The position numbers and the translations under genes are program-made. Positions 18,195-27,014 of a DNA stretch of 64,000 nucleotides are shown piece after piece; the stretch's first letter is position 1, and every line of letters begins with the position of its first letter. The notes under the pieces are model-generated. The model ran no database searches, was not told the origin of the DNA, and saw only the letters and a list, made by a program, of their open reading frames with translations. This stretch comes from Ga0077555 sp046154645 (lineage in GTDB: Bacteria; Pseudomonadota; Alphaproteobacteria; Rhizobiales; Hyphomicrobiaceae), in the NCBI GenBank assembly GCA_046154645.1, contig JBJXDZ010000122.1, positions 124,001-188,000 of the forward strand, read 5' to 3'.

Positions 18195-19505
18195 ATGCGA
18201 CGCCCATCAGCCCACGCCGTCGAATGCAGCGAAGCACTGGCCGTGTCACGTCGGTCACTCCTCTCCGGCAGTGCGGCCAGTCTCGCCTTGTGGAGCCTGT
18301 TGCCCCGCTCGGCAATTGCCGGGACGCGTGATCCGCGCCTGCTGACGGTCATCCTTCGGGGCGGCCTCGACGGTATCGCCATGATCGCACCCGTCGGCGA
18401 TCCCGATTATGTGCGCCTGCGCGGCGGACTCGCCATCCCGGCCACTGGCCCGACGGGTGGCATGCCGCTCGAAGGCTTGTTCGCGCTCAATCACAACATG
18501 CCCTTCCTGCATGGGCTCTACGGCAAACGTGAAGCGTTGATGGTGCATGCGGTTGCCACGCCTTATCGCGGCCGCTCGCATTTCGACGGCCAGGACGTGC
18601 TGGAAAGCGGCATGCCGGGTGTCGGGCGGCTCGAGGACGGCTGGATGAATCGCGCCTTGGCGGGACTTCCCGCTGGCGGTTCGGCAGCGCCCAAGAAGGG
18701 CCTTGCCATGGGAGCGGTGGTGCCACTGGTGATGCGCGGCGCGGCGCCCGTGCTGTCGTGGATCCCGAAGGCGTACAATCTACCACTCCGGGAATCGACC
18801 ATCGCGCGGTTGGCCGAACTCTATGGCATCACCGATCCCAAACTCGCCAAGGCCTTTGCCGACGGGCTGGAGATCGACCGCATCTCGACGGCTGCCGCGG
18901 GCATGGGTGCAGCACCTCCCGCAACACCGGTGAAAGTTGGCGAGATCGCAAAGGCTGCGGCACCAGCAGCGCCACCTCCGCCACGCCCCTTCCGTGATTT
19001 CGTCGATGCTGCTGAAACGGCCGCCAAGTTCCTCTCCACCGCGGATGGGCCGCGTATCGGCGCCCTCAGCTACAATGGCTGGGACACGCACGCCAACGAA
19101 GGCGCCGTCCAGGGCCAGCTTGGCAATCGGCTGGCCGGCTTGGATGCGGCCATCAGGGCGCTCCACGACGGGCTCGGCCCGGTTTGGAAGGACACGGTTG
19201 TGCTGATCGTCACCGAATTCGGTCGCACCGCCCGTGTCAACGGCACCGACGGTACGGATCACGGCACGGGCATGGTGGCGTTGCTGGTTGGCGGCGCCGT
19301 TAAGGGCGGGCGCGTCATTGCCGACTGGCCGGGTCTCGCCGACGCCAACTTATTCGAGAACCGTGACCTGAAACCCACCCGCGACTTGCGCACGGTGCTC
19401 AAGGGCGTGCTGCGCGACCATCTTGGCATTCCCGACGGCGCGCTGAGCAAGACCGTGTTCCCGGACAGCGCCGCCAGCAAGAGCCTTGATGGCCTGATCG
19501 CGTAG
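18195..19505 (+). CDS. DUF1501 family protein, Tat-exported
   Basis: A 436-residue protein of the DUF1501 group, related to the alkaline phosphatase/sulfatase superfamily. The N-terminus has a twin-arginine-type signal: SRRSLLSGSAA followed by a hydrophobic stretch and SAIAG. The mature part contains LTVILRGGLDG, RSHFDGQDVLESG, YNGWDTHANEG and VTEFGRTARVNGTDGTDHG, the metal-site-like blocks of the family. A Pro/Ala-rich loop lies near residue 260. It follows the DUF1800 gene after five bases, the usual pairing, and ends one base before the convergent LLM gene. The reaction is unknown. Confidence 0.9.
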   Translation: MRRPSAHAVECSEALAVSRRSLLSGSAASLALWSLLPRSAIAGTRDPRLLTVILRGGLDGIAMIAPVGDPDYVRLRGGLAIPATGPTGGMPLEGLFALNHNMPFLHGLYGKREALMVHAVATPYRGRSHFDGQDVLESGMPGVGRLEDGWMNRALAGLPAGGSAAPKKGLAMGAVVPLVMRGAAPVLSWIPKAYNLPLRESTIARLAELYGITDPKLAKAFADGLEIDRISTAAAGMGAAPPATPVKVGEIAKAAAPAAPPPPRPFRDFVDAAETAAKFLSTADGPRIGALSYNGWDTHANEGAVQGQLGNRLAGLDAAIRALHDGLGPVWKDTVVLIVTEFGRTARVNGTDGTDHGTGMVALLVGGAVKGGRVIADWPGLADANLFENRDLKPTRDLRTVLKGVLRDHLGIPDGALSKTVFPDSAASKSLDGLIA

Positions 19506-19506
19506 A

Positions 19507-20604
19507 CTATTCCGCGGCCTGTTTGGCGGCAGTGGGCTTCCAGGATTTCACGACTGGAAGCACCTCCTTGGCGAACAGTTTGAGACCGCGTTCCGACACC
19601 TCGTATGGCGTGCCACCGAAGCGGAAAGCCACGTTCATCTCGAAGTCGCCCAGCAGCTTGCGGCGCTCTTCCAGGCCACGCAAAATCTTGTCCGGTGTGC
19701 CCCAGCTGGCGGCCTTCATAAAGCCTTCCACGGCAGCTGGCAGACCACCACCTTTGCGCGCGATCTCCGCCTTTTGCTGGTAGGAGTCATAGCCCTTCAC
19801 AGTCTTGAAGTGCTCGCCGAGGAACTCGTAGTGGTGGAAATTGCTCTCGACAAACATGCCCTGATACTTGCGCGCTTCCTCCTCGCACTCCGCGAGGTTG
19901 GTGCTCACGACGGCGAACTCCGTCAGCATCGGCACCGGAGGCTTGGTGCCGTGGTACTTCTTGTGCAACTCACGGCCACGTTCGATCATCGGGGCTCGCA
20001 TCTCCCAGGGACGATCGGCGAACATGACCATGTGGGCGCCGAGTTTGGCCGCTGAATCGATGGAGTCTTCGCTCGAGGCCACTGCATAGATGCGGCCATC
20101 GAAAGAATGCTGCGGGCGCGGCCGGATCTCGATGCGCGGCTGCTTGTAGTACTTTCCGTTGCCTTCGATGAAGCCGGTTTTGAGCGCGTTAATGATCATC
20201 GGCGCGGCTTCGTCGAAGCGGCCCCGTGATTCATCCATGCTCAGCCGGAACGCTTCGAACTCGCGCCGCGCCAGACCACGGCCCATACCGAGGCGCAACC
20301 GTCCCCCAGAAAGCATATCCAGCACGGCGGCATTCTCGGCAACGCGTAGCGGGTCATGCCAGGGCAGAATGACAGCCGCCGTGCCGACGTCGATGTTGGG
20401 ACACTTCGCCGTCAGGTACGTCATCAGGGCGAGGTTGTCGGGGACGAACGAGTAATCGTTGAAGTGATGTTCAGCAGACCACAGGCAATCGAATCCTGAA
20501 TCAGCGGCGAGACGTGCAAGCTTGATTTCCTCGTCCCACACGCGTTTATCCGAGCAGTTGTCCCAGCCGTAGCTGGCGAACACCATCATGAAACCGACGT
20601 CCAT
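19507..20604 (-). CDS. LLM-class flavin-dependent oxidoreductase
   Basis: A 365-residue luciferase-like monooxygenase, distinct from the one at 9860. Marks include FDCLWSAEHHFNDYSF near residue 40 (the EHHF motif of luciferase-like hydroxylases), GTAAVILPWHDPLRVAENAA near 75, and LSGGRLRLGMGRGLARREFE near 100, which contacts the flavin phosphate. A second copy of similar chemistry in the window supports a lifestyle of oxidising unusual carbon, sulfur or nitrogen compounds. It is followed upstream on the same strand by a TauD-type dioxygenase gene (44-base gap), suggesting one catabolic operon. Confidence 0.86.
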   Translation of the reverse strand: MDVGFMMVFASYGWDNCSDKRVWDEEIKLARLAADSGFDCLWSAEHHFNDYSFVPDNLALMTYLTAKCPNIDVGTAAVILPWHDPLRVAENAAVLDMLSGGRLRLGMGRGLARREFEAFRLSMDESRGRFDEAAPMIINALKTGFIEGNGKYYKQPRIEIRPRPQHSFDGRIYAVASSEDSIDSAAKLGAHMVMFADRPWEMRAPMIERGRELHKKYHGTKPPVPMLTEFAVVSTNLAECEEEARKYQGMFVESNFHHYEFLGEHFKTVKGYDSYQQKAEIARKGGGLPAAVEGFMKAASWGTPDKILRGLEERRKLLGDFEMNVAFRFGGTPYEVSERGLKLFAKEVLPVVKSWKPTAAKQAAE

Positions 20605-20648
20605 GCGTCTCTCCCTTGAATCAAACTTCGTTGCTGCGGCAGCACTGC

Positions 20649-21491
20649 TCAGCCGAGCGGCGTGCCTTCGAGCGTGATACGGTGCATGAGGCGGCGCGCA
20701 CCGTGATAGTCATTGATCGCCAGATGCCAGGTCGAACGATTGTCCCAGATGGCGATGGATCCTTCCTTCCACTGGAAGCGCGTCTGGAATTCTGGCCGCG
20801 CACCGTGGGCATAGAGATACTCGAGCAGCGGCTTGCTCTCTTCCTCCGTCCAACCCTCGAAATGCGTCGTGAAAGCCCGGTTGACATAGAGCACCCTGCG
20901 GCCGCTTTCCGGATGGCGCAACACCACGGGATGCACGGCATCCTGTGTGGCCGCCTCCGCATTGCCCAGGCGATCACCCACTTCGCGCTTGTACTGTGCT
21001 TTGGCCCCGAACACATGCCGGCTTGAATGCACGGCCCGCAACCCTTCGAGCGTGCGCTTCAACCCGTCCGAGAGGTTGTCGTAGGCGAGCCACATGGACG
21101 CAAACATGGTGTCGCCGCCGCGCTCGGGCACCTCGCGTGCGAGAAGGATGGAACCAAGCGCCGGAATCTGATCATAGCTGTGATCCGTGTGCCAGCCGCC
21201 GCCGATGTTCTTCTTCTGATCGGGTTCTTTGCGCACCTCCGCGATCTGCGGATAGCCGGGCGCCGTCTTGAAGAACCGGTTGATGTTGATCGGCGCGATC
21301 TGCTCGGCGAAGGCGATATGCTGCTCCGGGGTCAGGTCCTGGTCCCGAAAGAAAATCACGCCGTGCTCAGCCAGCGCACCACGGATCTCGCCGGCCATCA
21401 TAGGCGATAGCGGTTGCGCCAGATCGATGCCCTTCAACTCGGCCCCAAGCGCACCGGAGGCCGGGACGATATCAATCCTGGAATTACGCAT
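20649..21491 (-). CDS. TauD/TfdA family 2-oxoglutarate-dependent dioxygenase
   Basis: A 280-residue Fe(II)/2-oxoglutarate dioxygenase. The iron triad is visible: GGGWHTDHSYDQIP supplies His and Asp near residues 98-100, and RSTWHLAINDYHGARRLMHR near 255 supplies the distal His and the Arg that binds 2-oxoglutarate. The N-terminal segment LGAELKGIDLAQPLS and the HGVIFFRDQDL block are typical TauD. Members hydroxylate taurine, alkyl sulfates, 2,4-D and others; the substrate here is open. It lies between the LLM gene and the epimerase-like gene, all on the minus strand with gaps of about 50 bases. Confidence 0.92.
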   Translation of the reverse strand: MRNSRIDIVPASGALGAELKGIDLAQPLSPMMAGEIRGALAEHGVIFFRDQDLTPEQHIAFAEQIAPININRFFKTAPGYPQIAEVRKEPDQKKNIGGGWHTDHSYDQIPALGSILLAREVPERGGDTMFASMWLAYDNLSDGLKRTLEGLRAVHSSRHVFGAKAQYKREVGDRLGNAEAATQDAVHPVVLRHPESGRRVLYVNRAFTTHFEGWTEEESKPLLEYLYAHGARPEFQTRFQWKEGSIAIWDNRSTWHLAINDYHGARRLMHRITLEGTPLG

Positions 21492-21541
21492 AGCGTTGTC
21501 TCCCGCTCAAAGAACCGTTGCTGCTGGAACCCGCTCGGACA

Positions 21542-21979
21542 TCATTCGGCGGCGTGCTTGCCCTGATGGGCGCCGGCCTGCGCCTCGACCAATTCGAACA
21601 ACAATCCGCCCGTCGAACTCGGATCGATAAAGGCAATGCGCGAGTTGCCGTGACCAATGCGGGGCGTCTCGTCGATCAGTTTGACACCGCGCCCCTTGAG
21701 CTCGGCCAAGGCGGCCTCGATGTCCTCGACCTCAAGACATAGATGAAACAGCCCCTCGCCCCGTTCCGCAATCCACTTCGAGGTGCCTGTGCCCGGCTTG
21801 TCCGACTGCAGCAGCTCCAGATACGTCTCCCCGATCGGAAACATGGCCAGCTTGGTGCTGTACTGGGGCAACTCCTCCTCGTACTCCATCTCAAGGCCGA
21901 GCTTCTGCTCGAAAATCTCCCGCATGGCGGCGATACTCTTGACCGCGATGGCGACGTGCTCGATGCGCTTCACCTTCAT
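21542..21979 (-). CDS. Methylmalonyl-CoA epimerase-like VOC protein
   Basis: A 145-residue vicinal-oxygen-chelate protein with the layout of methylmalonyl-CoA epimerase: KRIEHVAIAVKSI at the start, GLEMEYEEELPQYSTKLAMF near residue 30, TYLELLQ (Glu ligand), GLFHLCLEVEDI (His ligand) and a C-terminal LLFELVEAQ (Glu ligand). The enzyme interconverts the two methylmalonyl-CoA epimers in propionate breakdown. ATG 21979 is preferred because AGGACAGG precedes it and the protein then begins directly at the domain; an upstream GTG at 22033 adds unconserved sequence. It lies divergent from an enoyl-CoA hydratase gene, which fits acyl-CoA catabolism. No mutase gene is in the window. Confidence 0.83.
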   Translation of the reverse strand: MKVKRIEHVAIAVKSIAAMREIFEQKLGLEMEYEEELPQYSTKLAMFPIGETYLELLQSDKPGTGTSKWIAERGEGLFHLCLEVEDIEAALAELKGRGVKLIDETPRIGHGNSRIAFIDPSSTGGLLFELVEAQAGAHQGKHAAE

Positions 21980-22166
21980 GGGACCTGTCCTTGCGATGCG
22001 AGGGGCCTGATTGGGTGCCAGCGAGACTGCCACCCCAGGGCCTTCGCCACAAGTGGCCGGCCTAACCGCGAGTTACCGGAGTCTCTGGCCCGTCGCCAAG
22101 GTTCGGGCTAAAGGCTTCTCCCAAGACCCAAACCATGGCCGCCACACCACGCAAAGGACCACCCCC

Positions 22167-22940
22167 ATGAGCTTCCAGAACATCATCGTCGAGACCAAGG
22201 GCAAGGTCGGGCTGATCCGGCTCAATCGTCCCAATGCGCTCAATGCACTCAATGCCGCCTTGATCGGCGAACTCGGCCAGGCCCTCGACACGTTCGAGGC
22301 CGACGAAGGTATCGGTTGCATCGTCATTACGGGCAGCGAGAAAGCCTTCGCTGCCGGCGCGGACATCAAGGAGATGCAGTCGAAATCCTACATGCAGGCC
22401 TTCAAGGAGGACTTCATCGGTCATTGGGATCGCGTCGCCCGCGCCCGCAAGCCCGTCATCGCGGCCGTGGCCGGGTTCGCGCTCGGTGGCGGTTGCGAAA
22501 TGGCCATGATGTGCGACTTCATCATCGCCGCCGACACGGCAAAGTTCGGCCAACCCGAAATCAAGCTTGGCGTCATGCCGGGTGCGGGTGGCACGCAGCG
22601 ACTTGCCCGCTTCGTCGGCAAGGCGAAGGCCATGGACATGTGCCTTTCGGGCCGCATGATGGACGCCGCCGAGGCCGAGCGGTGCGGCTTGGTGAGCCGG
22701 GTCGTACCCGCCGACAAGCTGCTCGATGAAGCCTTGAAATCGGCCGAGACCATCGCCTCGATGTCGCAGCCCATCCTCATGATGACCAAGGAATCGGTCA
22801 ACCGCTCATTCGAGACCACCCTCGGCGAAGGCATCCGCTTCGAGCGCCGCGTGTTCCACTCGATGTTTGCTGTCGAAGATCAGAAGGAAGGCATGGCCGC
22901 CTTCGTGGAGAAGCGGAAACCGAGCTTCAAGGACCGCTGA
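22167..22940 (+). CDS. Enoyl-CoA hydratase
   Basis: A 257-residue crotonase-superfamily protein. The oxyanion-hole segments are AAGADIKEMQ near residue 65 and AGFALGGGCEMAMMCD near 105. Both catalytic glutamates of true hydratases are seen: Glu of GGCEMAM and Glu of FGQPEIKLGVMPGAGGTQRL. AKAMDMCLSGRMMDA and VEKRKPSFKDR complete the family pattern. It adds water to 2-enoyl-CoA in fatty acid or amino acid degradation. The ATG follows AAGGACC. The 187-base gap to the divergent epimerase-like gene should contain both promoters. Confidence 0.94.
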   Translation: MSFQNIIVETKGKVGLIRLNRPNALNALNAALIGELGQALDTFEADEGIGCIVITGSEKAFAAGADIKEMQSKSYMQAFKEDFIGHWDRVARARKPVIAAVAGFALGGGCEMAMMCDFIIAADTAKFGQPEIKLGVMPGAGGTQRLARFVGKAKAMDMCLSGRMMDAAEAERCGLVSRVVPADKLLDEALKSAETIASMSQPILMMTKESVNRSFETTLGEGIRFERRVFHSMFAVEDQKEGMAAFVEKRKPSFKDR

Positions 22941-22958
22941 ACGTCACCTTCGATGCCC

Positions 22959-23624
22959 TCAGCGCTCGCTCAAGACGGCATGCGTGCGCAGCGCAATGCC
23001 GCCGAGCATCATGACCATCAGTGTCGCGAACAGGAACACCATGTTCGCGGCCCAATCCGGCCGGCGGGTGAAAACCTTGCCGCTCAGTGTCAGAAACGCC
23101 AGGCTGGTTCCGGCAAACACCGTCTGTCCGATCAACAGCGGCACCGCCAAACTTGCCAACCACGCCCGGGTGGTCGCAGCGGCCGTCTGCACCAGGCGAC
23201 CGTACTCGAAGGCGAGGACGGCCAGCAGCGCGAAGGCCGTCGCATACTGCCACCCATGTTGCCAGCGCAGACCGGTCAACGGCGTGGCGTACAGGAGTTG
23301 CATGGCGAAGGCGGAGAATGCGTAGGCTGCGCCCATGATGCGACTATTGCGGCCCAGTGCAAGCAGGCAGCGGTTCTGGACGGGCAGCGGCCCCATGCTA
23401 TCGCTGGACTGAGCGTGCCAATCATTGCGATTGGCGAGCACTGCTGCCCAAATGGCAATGCACACGAACAGGCCGGCCGGCACGATCGCCAGACCGCCAT
23501 AACCTTTCATCACGGCCCACACCATCGCCGCGACGGCACCGACCGCGACGGCTAGCAGAGCATGCGTGGGATCCTGCACTGTCGAGGAGACGGTTGGCTG
23601 CTCCGTATTTCCGTCCGCCATCAC
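22959..23624 (-). CDS. Hypothetical multi-pass membrane protein (paralogue of the next gene)
   Basis: A 221-residue protein with about six hydrophobic segments and no domain I recognise. Near the C-terminus it reads SGKVFTRRPDWAANMVFLFATL, which lines up with GGSQEWAANNIFFFGGL of the neighbouring gene. RIMGAAYAFSAFAMQLLY likewise lines up with RHMGLIWTWAALALLVTY, so the two are diverged tandem paralogues. The genes are 13 bases apart in the same direction and are probably cotranslated. They might form a heteromeric membrane unit. Function is unknown. Confidence 0.72.
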   Translation of the reverse strand: MMADGNTEQPTVSSTVQDPTHALLAVAVGAVAAMVWAVMKGYGGLAIVPAGLFVCIAIWAAVLANRNDWHAQSSDSMGPLPVQNRCLLALGRNSRIMGAAYAFSAFAMQLLYATPLTGLRWQHGWQYATAFALLAVLAFEYGRLVQTAAATTRAWLASLAVPLLIGQTVFAGTSLAFLTLSGKVFTRRPDWAANMVFLFATLMVMMLGGIALRTHAVLSER

Positions 23625-23637
23625 AGCCGGCTCCCGG

Positions 23638-24264
23638 TCAATGCTTGATCTTGTTCAGGATCGACAGAGCATTCCAACTTACCGCGGCGATCGCAAGCCC
23701 GCCGAAAAAGAAGATGTTGTTCGCGGCCCACTCCTGCGATCCACCCGTCTTCGGTAGGGTCGCAAACTTGAGCAGTTTGCCACCGAGCGTAAACGTCTTG
23801 CCATCGTGAATGGCCAATCCGACCATTACGGCGATGCCCGTGATCAGCAGGATCATGGCCAGCACGCGCCCGACCGAGAACATCGTGGCATCGGCATCGT
23901 TGGCCTCGGCGTCCTTGCGCAAGGTCGCCGACATGAACAGGCACAGCCCCGCCAGCACGATGAAGCCAATGAAATACTGCCACCATTCCCGCCATTGCAG
24001 GATGAACGAGTAGGTCACCAGCAGCGCCAGCGCGGCCCAGGTCCAGATCAGTCCCATATGGCGGAAGCTGGAGCTTGCCAGCATGCCGGCCTGTTGACGT
24101 CCGCCGACGATCGATCGGCCCTCCTGGAAGGCTGCCAGCGCCACCAGAATGCTCACCAGCGCAGCCACAGCCATGTGGACCAGCGGCAGCTTCATGGCGG
24201 CCGTCAGCACCAGGGCCGCGACGCTGGCGCCAAGCCCTAACATCCAAATCACTGCTGAAGACAT
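23638..24264 (-). CDS. Hypothetical multi-pass membrane protein (paralogue of the previous gene)
   Basis: A 208-residue protein with about six predicted membrane helices, beginning with a hydrophobic segment that could act as signal anchor. It is the upstream member of a two-gene unit with the protein at 22959-23624, sharing the positions of the helices and a W-A-A-N motif near the last helix. A short polar loop, RKDAEANDADAT, separates helices four and five. No catalytic motif or known family is evident. It is flanked upstream by an ADP-forming acyl-CoA ligase gene with a 95-base gap. Confidence 0.72.
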   Translation of the reverse strand: MSSAVIWMLGLGASVAALVLTAAMKLPLVHMAVAALVSILVALAAFQEGRSIVGGRQQAGMLASSSFRHMGLIWTWAALALLVTYSFILQWREWWQYFIGFIVLAGLCLFMSATLRKDAEANDADATMFSVGRVLAMILLITGIAVMVGLAIHDGKTFTLGGKLLKFATLPKTGGSQEWAANNIFFFGGLAIAAVSWNALSILNKIKH

Positions 24265-24359
24265 TGAATCCCCCGATCCCGCCTATTTTGCCGGCGCACC
24301 ATGGCACGAGCACGTTCACCATCAATTAATGGTCGACAGAGCACGGATCGACTACCCGT

Positions 24360-26465
24360 TCAGTCTCCCTTGTCGACCGCTTCCACGACGGCGTCGACAA
24401 CGGCGTAACCCTTGCCCTGGTCCTGCAGCATGAGCGGATTCATATCGAGGCTCAAGATCTGGGGATCGCGCGCCATCAGGGCGGCGACGCTGACGGCGGC
24501 CTGGGCAATCGCTTCCAGATCCATCGGCGGCTCGCCGCGGACGCCATGCAAGACGGGCGCACAGCGCAGCCCTGCGAAGGCCGCTTGAGCCTCCTTGACG
24601 GTAAACGGCGGCATCAGGATGACCGTGTCGGGCATGGCTTCCACGTACTTGCCGCCATCACCAACGACAATCACCGGCCCGAAGAAGGGGTCACGATGGG
24701 CGCCGATCATCAACTCACGCCGGCCTTTCGTCATGCGCGCAACGATGACGCCGTCGAAACTGGCCTTGGCTTTCTCGACCTTGGCCCGCATATCCGTGAA
24801 GGCGGCCTTGATGCGATCTTCATCGTCGAGACCGAGGGCCACCAGGCCATATTCAGACTTGTGCGGCAGATCGCTGGAGCAGCCCTTCACGGCGACAGCA
24901 CCGCCGAGATTGCGCCAGGCGGCGGCGGCTTCCTGCGCTGTCCGGCACAAGCGGTGCGGCACCACCGTGAGACCGGCCTTGGCCATCATGGCGAGGCTAA
25001 CAGCTTCATTCAGCGTCTTGGTCTTGGGCACAGTGCTGTCGTCGGCGTGCGGCCGCCAATCGGGACGGGCCCGGGTCTTGGCTTCGGCGACCAGATCATG
25101 ATGGGAAACGAATTGGGCCAGCGCCTCGATGGCCTCGGCCTCGAGGGGGAACACGGGAACGCCTTCGCTGCGGAACGAAGCCGGGATATCGCCCTGCCAG
25201 CCGGCCACGACGACAGGCTTTCCTGTGGCCGTGCTGAAGCCCGCGATATCCTTGGCAAAGGCCTTCATGTCGTAGCCGGGGCCTGAGACGGGCATGTCCA
25301 CCTTGAACAAGTCCGCCGCATCGGCCTTGGCGATGACGGGCAGGATCTGGCCGAGCAGACCGTTGTTGGAGAGCAGCGCCGCCGTGAGATCGATCGGATT
25401 GGCGGCGGAGGCAAACGACGGCAGGATCTTGTCGAGCGTCGCCCGCGTGGTGGGATCGAATTTTACCACATCGAGGCCCGCCATAGTGGCTGCGTCGGCG
25501 CTCATGACACCGGTGGCGCCGCTGCCCGAGATGGTGACGAACCGGCGGCCCGAGGGCTTCCAACCCTTGAGGTAGAGTTCCGCTGCCGAGACGAGACCGG
25601 CGATATCCTTGACGCGCCAGATGCCCGCTCGTTTCAAGGCGGCATCGACGACGCGGTCCTCGTTGGCGAGCGCACCCGTATGGGAAGCGGCGGCGCGGGC
25701 TCCTGCCGCCGTGCGTCCCGACTTCAACGCGACGACAAAGACACCGTTCTTGTGTGCGGTCTCCGCGAGCGTGGCCAACAGATCTGGCCGTGGCATGCCC
25801 TCGAGATAGAGCAGCAGCAGCTTGATCTCGGGATCAGAGACGGCGGCTGTCGCCATCTCCAGCACGTTGACTTCGGCGTCGTTGCCGGTGGCGAGCGAAT
25901 AGCGGGCACCCAAACCCCGCTCATTGAGCAGGCCGATGGGGATGGCGCTCATGGCACCGGACTGGCTGACCACGGCGATGGGTACGTCGCGCGGGCGCAC
26001 GGTTGTAAAGAAGGTCGAAAAGCTGCACACGGCGCCATTGGAGAAGTTGGCCAAGCCCTGTGTATTCGGCCCGACCATGCGCATGCCTGCGGCACGGGCG
26101 GCGGCCACCATTTCTTTCTGCTTGGCAACGCCTGCGGGATCGCCGGTCTCGCCGAAACCTGAGGTGATGCAGATGGCGGCTTTCACGCCGCGTTTGGCGC
26201 AATCCTTGATCGCTGCGACGGCGGCGTCACCCGGCACCACCACCAGCGCCAACTCGGGCACCGCGGGCAACGACTCGAGGCTGGCAAAGGCAGGCAAACC
26301 CTGCACTTCCTTGCGGCCGGGATTGATGGGGTAGATGGGGCCCTTGAACTTGTATTCTTTCAAGTAGTGCAGCGGCCGGCCACCAACCTTGTTGACCTCG
26401 TTCGAGGCACCGATGATGGCCACGGACTTCGGATTGAGAAACGGCGTCAGGGAGGAGACGGTCAT
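24360..26465 (-). CDS. ADP-forming acyl-CoA synthetase (acetate-CoA ligase family)
   Basis: A 701-residue fused acyl-CoA synthetase (ADP-forming). Domains in order are a CoA-binding Rossmann domain (PKSVAIIGASNEVNKVGG near residue 15), two succinyl-CoA-ligase-like domains (PIAVVSQSGAMSA near 165; AASHTGALANEDRVVDAA near 245) and a C-terminal ATP-grasp domain (VAVKGCSSDLPHKSEYGLV near 540). It makes an acyl-CoA from an acid, ATP and CoA, or the reverse with ATP gain. ATG 26465 is chosen; the longer frame to 26510 overlaps the glyoxalase gene. The gap to that gene is one base, so the pair is coupled. It fits the acyl-CoA theme of the block at 19.5-23 kb. Confidence 0.92.
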   Translation of the reverse strand: MTVSSLTPFLNPKSVAIIGASNEVNKVGGRPLHYLKEYKFKGPIYPINPGRKEVQGLPAFASLESLPAVPELALVVVPGDAAVAAIKDCAKRGVKAAICITSGFGETGDPAGVAKQKEMVAAARAAGMRMVGPNTQGLANFSNGAVCSFSTFFTTVRPRDVPIAVVSQSGAMSAIPIGLLNERGLGARYSLATGNDAEVNVLEMATAAVSDPEIKLLLLYLEGMPRPDLLATLAETAHKNGVFVVALKSGRTAAGARAAASHTGALANEDRVVDAALKRAGIWRVKDIAGLVSAAELYLKGWKPSGRRFVTISGSGATGVMSADAATMAGLDVVKFDPTTRATLDKILPSFASAANPIDLTAALLSNNGLLGQILPVIAKADAADLFKVDMPVSGPGYDMKAFAKDIAGFSTATGKPVVVAGWQGDIPASFRSEGVPVFPLEAEAIEALAQFVSHHDLVAEAKTRARPDWRPHADDSTVPKTKTLNEAVSLAMMAKAGLTVVPHRLCRTAQEAAAAWRNLGGAVAVKGCSSDLPHKSEYGLVALGLDDEDRIKAAFTDMRAKVEKAKASFDGVIVARMTKGRRELMIGAHRDPFFGPVIVVGDGGKYVEAMPDTVILMPPFTVKEAQAAFAGLRCAPVLHGVRGEPPMDLEAIAQAAVSVAALMARDPQILSLDMNPLMLQDQGKGYAVVDAVVEAVDKGD

Positions 26466-26466
26466 A

Positions 26467-26976
26467 TCAGCTCTTCTTCTTGCTGCGTGAAAGCTTCGAC
26501 GGCGGAGCATCTGTGCCCCCCGACATCATCTGATCGAGCCGCCGTTGCACTTCTTTCGGCGTCAGCTTTTCCAATTGTTTCTGCAGGGACCAGACGTGAC
26601 CGAAGGGGTCCTCGATCTTGGCCGTGCGATCACCGTAGAACTCGTCCTTGGCTGGAGCCAGAACCTTGGCGCCTGCCGCAACCGCCTTCGCCAGGGCCTT
26701 GTCGACATCGGCCACGTAGAGCATCAGCGTCACCGTCGTTCCCTTCAGTGCCTTTGGCCCGACGATACCCATCTCGGGGAACTCATCGGAAAGCATCAGC
26801 ACTGCGCCGCCAATGAGCAACTCGGCATGGCCAAGCCTATCGTCCGGCATGGTCAGGCGCATGCGCACCTTGGCCCCGAACGCAGCCTTGTAGAACGCCA
26901 CCGCGTCATCAGCGCCGCGCACGCGCAGATACGGCATCAACGTGGTGTAACCTTCAGGAGCGGGGGAGTTGGGCAT
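26467..26976 (-). CDS. PhnB-like glyoxalase/VOC superfamily protein
   Basis: A 169-residue VOC-fold protein similar to PhnB. It starts GYTTLMPYLRVRGADDAVAFYKAAFGA and contains HAELLIGGAVLMLSDE and IEDPFGHVWSLQ, the three family blocks (each quoted piece is partial). PhnB-like proteins are related to glyoxalase and bleomycin-resistance proteins; their reaction is mostly unknown. The C-terminal 40 residues are a charged tail ending in a Lys/Ser-rich stretch, which is longer than usual. It is translated just ahead of the acyl-CoA synthetase gene, with a one-base gap. Confidence 0.87.
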   Translation of the reverse strand: MPNSPAPEGYTTLMPYLRVRGADDAVAFYKAAFGAKVRMRLTMPDDRLGHAELLIGGAVLMLSDEFPEMGIVGPKALKGTTVTLMLYVADVDKALAKAVAAGAKVLAPAKDEFYGDRTAKIEDPFGHVWSLQKQLEKLTPKEVQRRLDQMMSGGTDAPPSKLSRSKKKS

Positions 26977-27014
26977 GGGGTGGTTGTCTCACAAATCGCC
27001 GCTGGTTGGGTCGC

